NCBI RefSeq assembly: GCF_003665435.1
Contig: NZ_CP023407.1
Span: forward strand, 4,823,501-4,887,500
From: Streptomyces fungicidicus
GTDB lineage: Bacteria; Actinomycetota; Actinomycetes; Streptomycetales; Streptomycetaceae
Reading direction: 5' to 3'
DNA length: 64,000 nt
Shown here one piece after another: positions 57,696-64,000 of the stretch (positions within the stretch are counted from its first letter, which is position 1; each line of letters begins with the position of its first letter). The translations under genes were made by a program, and so were the position numbers. A model generated the notes under the pieces. That model worked only from the letters and a program-made list of their open reading frames with translations. It did not search any database and was not told where the DNA came from.

Positions 57696-60600
57696 TCACG
57701 GGCGGGCGGGGTCCGGCGCGAAGAACGCGTGCGGCAGCCGGATCAGATCGCACCGGTCGTTCCCCTGGAGCGCCACCACCAGGCCCCGCGGATCCGGCGC
57801 GGCGTCCACCGCGTGCACGGTGTAGCCGCGCCACGGGACGCCCTCCCCGTGCAGCCACGCCCTGGCCCGCACGTCCCACACGCGCGGCGCCGTCCACTCA
57901 CCGCAGACCAGCAGCACGGGCCGCTCCGGAGGGCCCGCGAACACCAGCGAGGTCACCGCGGGGAACTCGCCCGGCAGCCGCTCCGGCGGCTTGGCGTACC
58001 CGGCCGAGCAGTCCTTCACGTGGACCCCGCCGTCCACCCAGGCCAGCAACGGGAAGGACTCCTCGTCCTCCGGGTCGTACAGCTCTCCGAGCGCCAGATG
58101 GGCGGGGAACACGTCCGGCACCCGGTGTGCGAGCCGCGGGCGCTCCCCGTCGTGCTCCCACAGCCGGATCTCGTCACCGACGTCGGCGGCCAGCCAGTAC
58201 GTCCCGTCCCGCATGGACCGGGCGTCGAGGGAGCAACAGCGCAGGCCCGCCGGGGTCGGCTCCCCGGTGCGCCAGCCGCGGGACGCGTCAACGGGCATGT
58301 CCCCGTGGACGATGCGCCCCTCGTCCGGCACGTAGACGCGCAGCCGGGTCGCGGCGCCGTCGACGACGAGACCGAGGGAGGGGACCTCCTCCCCGGCGTC
58401 CCCGCCGAGCGTGAGGTCGTGGTGCCTCCCGGCGGTCAGGTCGGCGGACAGACGCCACAGCCGTACGGTGCGTTCCGCCGCCGCGACCACGAACCAGGCG
58501 CCCGCCGCGTACACCGCGTCGACGGCGGTCACCGGCTTCCGGTGGGTGAGCACGGTGGCCGGGGCGTCCGCCGGGGCGCCGGCGCCGGGCCGGGACACCA
58601 GGATCCGGTCGCCCCGGGTGCGGCACAGCAGCGGCGGCCCGTCCGGCGCCCCGGCCAGGGCGACCACGGGTCTCTGGTTGCTGGGGCGCCGCCGTGTGCC
58701 GCGCCCGGCCGTGAGGGCGGGACCCACGTCGAGCATGCGGATGTCGGCGCCGTCGGCCACGGCGAGCAGTCCCTGTCCGCCGGGTTCGAACGCCATCGCC
58801 TGATCGCGGGGCGCGGTCATCCGGAACGCCGCTTCCCGTCCGGGGTCCTCGACGGCCCAGACCCGCACGGTGACCCCTTCGTAGCCGGCGAGGAGCAGGT
58901 CGTCCCCGTGGCGTCCGAAGACGAGCCCGCGCGCCGGGGAGTCGAACCGCCGGACGAGTTCCACGGCCGGCGGCGCGAGGGGCGCCGAGTCGTCCGTGCG
59001 GCAGCGCCAGACCCGTACTTGGCTCCCGTCGGCGACCGCGATCCAGCCGTGCCGCGCGCCGCCGGGCGCGGACACCGGCGCGGCGGTCGCCGCGGCGGCC
59101 AGCGCGGGCGCCCCGAGCGCGTCGAGGTCCAGTTTCCCGGCGAGCAGCCCGCCGGAGCCGGCGGTGCCGCGGTCGACCTCGAGCAGCGCGGCCCGGTCCC
59201 CGGCGACCAGGGCGAACAGGCGGGGGCCCATGGGGAGCGCGGCGAGCCGCTCGGCGTCCATCATGCGGATGTCCGTCAGCGGGGTGCCGGGCCGGCGCAG
59301 GCCGCCCTTCCAGGACCACATCCACATCCGCTGCCCGTCGGCCGCCAGCACGACCGTCTCCGAGGCCCGTTCGGCGGCGGCCAGGGCGCCCACGGCCCCG
59401 CCCCAGCGGTAGACGTGGTCGGGCAGCCGGGAGCCGGAGCGCCAGAAGTAGACGGCCCGGTCGTCGCGGGCGACGGTGGTCCAGTGCGGTCCGGCGCCCA
59501 CCTCGCGCACCTCGGTGAGGGCGTTCCCGCGCTCGCCGGACGTCTCCCCGGTCCGCCGGGTCAGCAGCCGTTTGCCCGACTCCGGGTGCAGGACCAGGAT
59601 CTCCCCGCGCCCGCCGGCGGTCAGCGTGCCCCCGGCCACCGGTTCCGCCGCCCCCGTGCCGGCCCGCCAGCTCAGCGTCCGCGCCCCGCCCAGCGGGGCC
59701 GCGCGGCGCCATTCCAGGGGGTCGGGCGGCATGTCGGTCCAGTACTCCTGCCACGGCAGGAACCCCTCGCCGTCCAGCGCCCGGTAGGCCGCGTCCCGGT
59801 GGCTGACGAAGGCGGTGGCCCGCAGCAGCGCCCGGCGGGCCACCGGGGAGGACAGGTCACGGAAGGCGTCCCCCACCCGCCCGTAGAGCGCCGCCCCGTC
59901 GCAGTCCCGGGCCAGCGCGGCGGCCGGCGGCAGCATCACGTCCGGGTCGGTGCGCAGCAGGAAGCCGACGTCCTCGAAGAGGCCCCGCAGCTCCTCCGGC
60001 CCGACCTGGGCGGCGTGCGCCCCCAGGTAGTCGAGGGTGTAGGGGTCCGCGCCCGCCCAGCCGTCCCCCGCCTGCGCGCGCAGCGCCGTCACCACCCTGC
60101 GGTGGGCGGCCCGTACGTCGAGTCCGGCGCCGGTGAGGAAGAACTCCCCGTAGCTGGGGTGGGCCAGGTGGTAGGCCGTCCCTCCGCCGTGCGGGGCGGT
60201 CTGGGAGGCGATGATGCCGCCGTTGGCGCTGCGGCACACCTGCCGCAGGTCACCGAGGGTCAGCTCGGTACGGTCCGGGTCCCGTAACGCGTTGGCGAGG
60301 GAGAGCCAGGTGCGGCCCGGGGCCAGTCCGCGGCCCTGGATGACCGCCAGCGGGCGCAGGACCTCGTGCGCCCGCTCCGCTCCCCGCTGCGAGGAGAGGT
60401 GGCCGACCTCCTCGGCGAGGCGGCGGTGCAGGTCCATGCCGCCGGACGCCATCCACGACGACAGTTCCGCCTCGGTGGCGATCAGCGGCCGGCGGGCGAG
60501 CTCCGTCGCGGCGAGACGGGCCACCAGGAACGAACCCTGGCTGCCGGACGCGACGAGGCCCGCGGTCCACACCCGGTCGGCCTCCCGCTCCGGCCCCCGG

Positions 60601-62183
60601 TACGGGGAGCCCTCCGTGCCGAGCACGGACCGGGTCATCGCCGCGATGCTCGACCTCGCCTCCTCGTCGTCGCCCAGCAGCACCGGCTCCACGCTCTGGT
60701 CCAGGGTGGACAGCAGCGACTCCTCCTCCGAGGGCGCCGCGGAGCGTCTGCGGGGCTGCGGCCGTGTGCCGACGACCACCCGTACGCCCCACAGTTCCGA
60801 CAGCGGGTTCAGCAGGTGCCGCGCGATGTCGTGGGCCTGGTCCGGGAGCGCCTCGTCGAGCGCGTCGAAGAGCAGGTTCAGCGAGCCCGCCCGGGAGACG
60901 AGGGCGTCGACCGCCGTGCGGCACTGCTCCGGGGTGACCGGTCCGGCGGGCGGCGCAGCCATGCCCTCCAGGGGTGACAGGACCGTCCACAGGGCGGTGA
61001 CCAGCGAGTGCAGCGACTGGCCCTTGCAGCTCAGGGCGGCGTGGACGGTGCCGGGACGCGGCAGCGTCGACGGGTCGACCTCCGGGCCGAGGGTCTCCCG
61101 CCATTCCGGCAGCGAGGTGAGGGCGAGCCGGCCGAGCAGGGCCGTCTTGCCCGTCCCCGCGAGACCCGTCACGGCGAGGAGCCCCCTCGGGTGGGTGTCC
61201 ATCCAGCGCACCACCCTGCCCAGGGCCCGGTGCCTGCCCGCGAAGTGACGGCTGAGGTGGCCGCCCTCCTCGACCCCGAACTGCGCCGCCGCCTCCCACG
61301 ACTGGCGTCCCGTCAGCACCGCGGGGGTGTGCACCCGCCGTTCGCCGTCCTGGAAGTGGGGGTTGTCCAGGAAGCTGTTCGGCAGCGACCGGATCTCCGT
61401 GTGGCCGGGGCGCTGCGCGGTCTCGTCGAGTCCGGAGGCCGCGGCCACCGCGTCCACCCCGTCCAGCAGGTACGGCAGGGGCAGATAGAGGGCGGAGGGT
61501 TCGAAGGGGCGGGCGTGGTCGGGGGCCACGAAGTCCGGCTTGGCCAGCGCCTCCTCCAGCCACCCCACCCAGCGCCCCTCGGGGACGTCGGCCTCGAACC
61601 CCGAGGTGCCGACGACGACGAATCCGGTGCGCCGACTCTGCCGCGCCCGCTCCACGCTCTCCCGCTCCAGGCGCAGCGCGTGGCGCAGGGCGTCGGAGAG
61701 GTGGCCGCCGTGGGAGGAGCAGGCGTCGACGACCAGCAGGGTGTCGGTCTCGCACTCGGGGTGCAGCAGCCGGTCCACGAGATCGGTCAGGGCGAGGGCG
61801 CGCTCCGGGGCGAAGCGGCCGTCCTCCCAGGAGTCGGCGCAGGCGAGGAAGTAGCCGTCGTCCCCGCGGTGGACCCCGTGCCCCGTCCAGTAGAGGATCT
61901 TCCGCTCGGCGTCGTGGGCCAGGAAGTCCTCCAGCCCCTCCCACAGCCGCCTGCGTCCGGCTCCCGCCCCGTCGACGCGGACGCTCTCCCCGAAGCCCAG
62001 CGAGCCCTGCGCCACCCGGGTGAACCGGCCGCGCACCTCCGCCACGTTCCGCAGCCGCAGCCGCCGACGGGTGTCCGGGTCGGGATGCGCGTAGTCGGAC
62101 ACGGCCACGGTGCCCACCAGGGAGGAGGACCGCCGTGCGGACTTGACCAACGCCAGGTGAACGCCCACATCACTCCGTATCAT
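57696..62183 (-). CDS. Caspase-like protease fused to STAND NTPase and WD40 propeller
   Basis: A 1495-aa three-part protein. Residues 1-240 are a caspase-fold (C14) domain with the catalytic pair His102 in YWTGHGVH and Cys155 in VVDACSSHG. Residues 320-800 are a STAND/NACHT-type ATPase: Walker A GLAGTGKT (340-347), Walker B LNLLFDALDEA (435-445) and a helical winged-helix region. From about 830 to the end are WD40-like blades (VRVWAVEDPGREA, TVRLWRLSADL, EIRLWEHDGE), giving one or two propellers. Such proteins sense a ligand with the propeller, oligomerise and activate the protease. It heads a four-gene minus-strand run to 50955. ATG at 62183, with AGGA nine bases upstream. Confidence 0.9.
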   Translation of the reverse strand: MIRSDVGVHLALVKSARRSSSLVGTVAVSDYAHPDPDTRRRLRLRNVAEVRGRFTRVAQGSLGFGESVRVDGAGAGRRRLWEGLEDFLAHDAERKILYWTGHGVHRGDDGYFLACADSWEDGRFAPERALALTDLVDRLLHPECETDTLLVVDACSSHGGHLSDALRHALRLERESVERARQSRRTGFVVVGTSGFEADVPEGRWVGWLEEALAKPDFVAPDHARPFEPSALYLPLPYLLDGVDAVAAASGLDETAQRPGHTEIRSLPNSFLDNPHFQDGERRVHTPAVLTGRQSWEAAAQFGVEEGGHLSRHFAGRHRALGRVVRWMDTHPRGLLAVTGLAGTGKTALLGRLALTSLPEWRETLGPEVDPSTLPRPGTVHAALSCKGQSLHSLVTALWTVLSPLEGMAAPPAGPVTPEQCRTAVDALVSRAGSLNLLFDALDEALPDQAHDIARHLLNPLSELWGVRVVVGTRPQPRRRSAAPSEEESLLSTLDQSVEPVLLGDDEEARSSIAAMTRSVLGTEGSPYRGPEREADRVWTAGLVASGSQGSFLVARLAATELARRPLIATEAELSSWMASGGMDLHRRLAEEVGHLSSQRGAERAHEVLRPLAVIQGRGLAPGRTWLSLANALRDPDRTELTLGDLRQVCRSANGGIIASQTAPHGGGTAYHLAHPSYGEFFLTGAGLDVRAAHRRVVTALRAQAGDGWAGADPYTLDYLGAHAAQVGPEELRGLFEDVGFLLRTDPDVMLPPAAALARDCDGAALYGRVGDAFRDLSSPVARRALLRATAFVSHRDAAYRALDGEGFLPWQEYWTDMPPDPLEWRRAAPLGGARTLSWRAGTGAAEPVAGGTLTAGGRGEILVLHPESGKRLLTRRTGETSGERGNALTEVREVGAGPHWTTVARDDRAVYFWRSGSRLPDHVYRWGGAVGALAAAERASETVVLAADGQRMWMWSWKGGLRRPGTPLTDIRMMDAERLAALPMGPRLFALVAGDRAALLEVDRGTAGSGGLLAGKLDLDALGAPALAAAATAAPVSAPGGARHGWIAVADGSQVRVWRCRTDDSAPLAPPAVELVRRFDSPARGLVFGRHGDDLLLAGYEGVTVRVWAVEDPGREAAFRMTAPRDQAMAFEPGGQGLLAVADGADIRMLDVGPALTAGRGTRRRPSNQRPVVALAGAPDGPPLLCRTRGDRILVSRPGAGAPADAPATVLTHRKPVTAVDAVYAAGAWFVVAAAERTVRLWRLSADLTAGRHHDLTLGGDAGEEVPSLGLVVDGAATRLRVYVPDEGRIVHGDMPVDASRGWRTGEPTPAGLRCCSLDARSMRDGTYWLAADVGDEIRLWEHDGERPRLAHRVPDVFPAHLALGELYDPEDEESFPLLAWVDGGVHVKDCSAGYAKPPERLPGEFPAVTSLVFAGPPERPVLLVCGEWTAPRVWDVRARAWLHGEGVPWRGYTVHAVDAAPDPRGLVVALQGNDRCDLIRLPHAFFAPDPARP

Positions 62184-62208
62184 GACGAGGTCCTGCAGCC
62201 AGTTACCT

Positions 62209-62221
62209 GCTTCAACGAAGC
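62209..62221. promoter_or_regulatory. Small inverted repeat in the caspase/Nudix-like divergent spacer
   Basis: GCTTC-AAC-GAAGC sits near the middle of the 59-bp spacer that must hold both divergent promoters. It is AT-rich relative to its surroundings, and a shared operator is possible. Confidence 0.4.
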
Positions 62222-62242
62222 TTACTGAAAAGGGTGTTGATA

Positions 62243-63235
62243 ATGCGTCGGGACAGGTTCACGGTGATCGGCAGGGAAACCGGCTGTCATATCTTCGAGG
62301 GTGACGGAACCCGTCCCATCCGCGAGGCCGACATACGCGTCAAGTACCGCGGGACGCGGGTGGAGTTCCCGGAGGAGATCGGCGGCTGGCGGCACGCCGT
62401 CCAGGAGGAGGAGCGGCGCAAGGAGGCCCTCGGCCTGCCGCACCGCTGGAACAACGACCGCTTCGCCGTGGAGCGGGTCGTCGTGACCCGCACCCACCTG
62501 GCCGAGGAACCCGTCGTCACTCTCACCCTGCAGGACGCCGACTACTACGACTTCCTCACCACCTCCCTCAACCTGGAACGCAAGCAGCGCAACGGTCTGA
62601 CCCTGCGCAAGCAGTACCTGGAGAGCGAGGACCCGGTCCACGCCCCGGCGTGGATGAACTGCAGCTTCGGGGTCAACGTGGCGCTGGAGACCGGCAGGGA
62701 CGGCAAGATGCTGTTCTCCCGGCGCAGCGCCCATGTGGCCGGGCCCAACAGCAGCCGCTGGAACTCCTCCGCCAACGAGGGCATGGCCCGCAAGCACGAC
62801 CTGCCCGAGGACGGCAGCCCGATCAGCCTGCACGCGGTGGCCCGCCGTGCCCTGTTCGAGGAGCTGGCCGTGCACGCCACCGACGAGCTGGACCTGGAGC
62901 TCCTCGGCTTCGGCCTGGACCTGGACAACCACCAGTGGGCGGCGTTCTTCCGCGCGGTGCTGCCCGGCCTGGACGAGGACACCCTGCGGCTGCGCTGGAG
63001 CCGCGGCGTCACCGACAAGTGGGAGCACGACCGCTTCGAGTTCGTGCCCGCGGATCCCGAGTCCGTGCTCGGCTTCATGGCCGGCGAGCCGGCCGAGCGG
63101 TGGACCCCGTGTGCCCCGGCCCTCTTCTACCTCGCCCTGGTGCGCGGCGCCGTACGGCGTGCGGGGGGCGACCCCGCCGCGCGCTTCGAGGTCGAGACGG
63201 CGGAGCAGCGGGTCGTCGAGGCCCGCAGGCCGTAG
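62243..63235 (+). CDS. Nudix-like protein divergent from the caspase gene
   Basis: A 330-aa soluble protein. The second half contains a degenerate Nudix box: RRALFEELAV (201-210) corresponds to the REUxEExGU core, with Ala in place of the first Glu. It is preceded by strand LFSRRSAHVAGPNSSRWNSS and followed by LLGFGLDLDNHQWAAFF. The upstream G-x5-E part of the motif is not clear, so catalysis is uncertain; it may bind rather than hydrolyse a nucleotide. The ATG at 62243 has AAGGG upstream. Only 59 bp separate it from the caspase gene, suggesting joint control. Confidence 0.65.
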   Translation: MRRDRFTVIGRETGCHIFEGDGTRPIREADIRVKYRGTRVEFPEEIGGWRHAVQEEERRKEALGLPHRWNNDRFAVERVVVTRTHLAEEPVVTLTLQDADYYDFLTTSLNLERKQRNGLTLRKQYLESEDPVHAPAWMNCSFGVNVALETGRDGKMLFSRRSAHVAGPNSSRWNSSANEGMARKHDLPEDGSPISLHAVARRALFEELAVHATDELDLELLGFGLDLDNHQWAAFFRAVLPGLDEDTLRLRWSRGVTDKWEHDRFEFVPADPESVLGFMAGEPAERWTPCAPALFYLALVRGAVRRAGGDPAARFEVETAEQRVVEARRP

Positions 63236-63314
63236 CGGCGTGCCCGGGGGACACGGGGGCGGCCGCGGCGTCGCCTGTTCCCCGGGGCGCGGCCGGGTGC
63301 GCGAGGATGGACGC

Positions 63315-63479
63315 ATGGCGAACCGACTAGCGCAGGCCACGTCCCCCTACCTCCTCCAGCACGCCGACAACCCCGTCGACTGGTGGTCCTGGTCCGAGGA
63401 GGCCTTCGCCGAGGCGCGCCGGCGCGATGTGCCGGTGCTGCTGAGCGTCGGCTACTCGAGCTGCCACTGGTGCCAGTGA
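63315..63479 (+). pseudogene. Truncated N-terminus of DUF255 thioredoxin-domain protein (YyaL family)
   Basis: Only 54 codons remain of a protein normally near 670 aa. The start MANRLAQATSPYLLQHADNP and VDWWSWSEEAFAEAR are the standard N-terminus of the DUF255 family. The reading stops inside the thioredoxin-like motif, as CHWCQ then TGA, where intact members continue CHWCHVMAHESF. No other frame downstream resumes the protein, so this is not a frameshift. Sequence changes character exactly here, consistent with an insertion having split the gene. The rest should lie beyond the right window edge if an element is integrated. Confidence 0.85.
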
Positions 63480-63790
63480 ACCCGCAAACCGAGTAGTCCG
63501 CGGCCCGGGGAAAGCTGACCGGCTGGCTGCACTTCCTGGCGCTCAGGCCCACAGCCGCGCGGAGCACCTCTGCTGCCCAGGGGAGGATTGTTGTGTGGAG
63601 GCTGACGGTCTCGCCAGATAGCTGGAACTCCGAGGCAGGTCGGGCATATCCGGAGCTGGAAGAGCGAAACTAGGGTGCCGTCTTCCACCGTCTGAGAGTA
63701 TGGCCGCGGCTGAGCCGGCGCGCCGCTGGAGCGGTGTTCGCTGAGGTCGGCACGGCCTCGCCAGACATGGTTTGACCGAACGGGAGCCCA
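63477..63790. other. Probable left junction (attL-like) and leader of an integrated element
   Basis: Between the broken DUF255 codons and the ATPase gene lie 311 bp of lower-GC DNA without a credible gene. Imperfect direct repeats TCTCGCCAGATAG (about 63609) and CCTCGCCAGACATG (about 63755) are the only repeats I see. The crossover would lie at or just before 63477. No integrase is in view; it would be inside the element or at its far end. Confidence 0.55.
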
Positions 63791-64000
63791 GGTGTCGTTG
63801 GAACGGTTCTCGCTGGAGAACTATCGCTGCTTCAGGGAGAGACAGGAGGTGGAGCTTGGAAGGATCACCGTGGTGCTGGGCCGGAACAATTCCGGCAAGA
63901 GTGCGGTCGTGCGAGCGCTCCCGCTCCTTTCCCTCGGTATCCGCGGCGACTCCCCGTACCCTCTGGACCTGGACCTGATCCAGGGCTTCACTCCTTCGTT
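63791..64000 (+). CDS. AAA/ABC-type ATPase, RecF/OLD-like (N-terminus only)
   Basis: The first 70 codons of a gene that runs off the window. The product starts VSLERFSLENYRCFRE, followed by VELGRITVVLGRNNSGKS, i.e. the first strand-helix and Walker A (GRNNSGKS) of RecF/SMC-like ATPases such as OLD nucleases, GajA or PtuA of phage-defence systems. The GTG at 63791 follows GGGAG. Codon use and GC are less extreme than in the neighbouring chromosome, consistent with acquired DNA. Which system it belongs to cannot be told from this part. Confidence 0.8.

Noticed and set aside
57681..60287. Plus-strand open frame of 868 codons
   Set aside because: It is antisense to the WD40 part of the caspase-STAND gene. 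The protein would be Arg/Gly/Pro-rich and without domains, and there is no ribosome site.
63480..63700. Frameshift rather than disruption of the DUF255 gene
   Set aside because: No downstream frame encodes the expected HVMAHESF continuation, and base composition changes at the same point.
1..64000. tRNA and rRNA genes
   Set aside because: I saw no stretch with a T-arm GGTTCGAATCC-type sequence in cloverleaf context and no rRNA-like segment. A tRNAscan-SE run would be needed to exclude a tRNA gene formally.

Overview
The window is chromosomal DNA of a Streptomyces: GC is well above 70 percent, GTG and TTG starts are common, and many products are near-identical in sequence and order to what I recall of the S. 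coelicolor core chromosome between afsQ2/afsQ1/sigQ (SCO4906-4908) and mca (SCO4967). Identities come from reading translated sequence and from memory of the families; no database was searched.

Layout. 1-4.7 kb: the AfsQ two-component system (AfsQ2 cut by the window edge), divergent SigQ with an AfsQ1 box between them, a uridine-kinase-like protein and a small secreted protein. 4.7-12.6 kb: a nucleoside salvage block (two aldehyde dehydrogenases, DERA, a PGM2-type phosphomutase and purine nucleoside phosphorylase), in which deoC and the phosphorylase gene share an identical 12-bp palindromic operator. 12.6-15.2 kb: an LpdA-like flavoprotein without the redox cysteine pair and a DeoR regulator. 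15.7-22.1 kb: acyl-CoA carboxylase functions (biotinylated AccA2, PccB, PccE, biotin ligase) with maf and a 42-aa membrane protein. 22.8-28.4 kb: class III adenylate cyclase, enoyl-CoA hydratase, a GAF-GGDEF protein and histidine ammonia-lyase. 28.4-38.9 kb: cell-surface genes (LAxTG protein, L,D-transpeptidase lipoprotein), a MacB-type ABC exporter, a large secreted subtilase and a regulator/alcohol dehydrogenase pair. 38.9-50.8 kb: a Ser/Thr kinase carrying an IF-2 N-terminal domain, cystathionine gamma-synthase, a sigma-like gene with a small membrane partner, MarR, threonine dehydratase, a DrrAB-type ABC exporter, greA and mca.

51-64 kb is accessory. Four minus-strand genes in a row encode a caspase-STAND-WD40 protein (1495 aa), an LCAT/PGAP1-like lipase, a pentapeptide-repeat membrane protein and a STAND-TPR protein. 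A divergent Nudix-like gene flanks them. This set has the look of a conflict or regulated-cell-death system. At about 63.48 kb a conserved DUF255 gene stops inside its CHWC motif and lower-GC sequence begins, carrying a RecF/OLD-type ATPase at the window end. I read this as the edge of an integrated element.

Four intergenic gaps carry a modular repeat family (modules A and B with short tandem units between them); one copy has a second small repeat nested inside it. No rRNA, tRNA or CRISPR array was seen.
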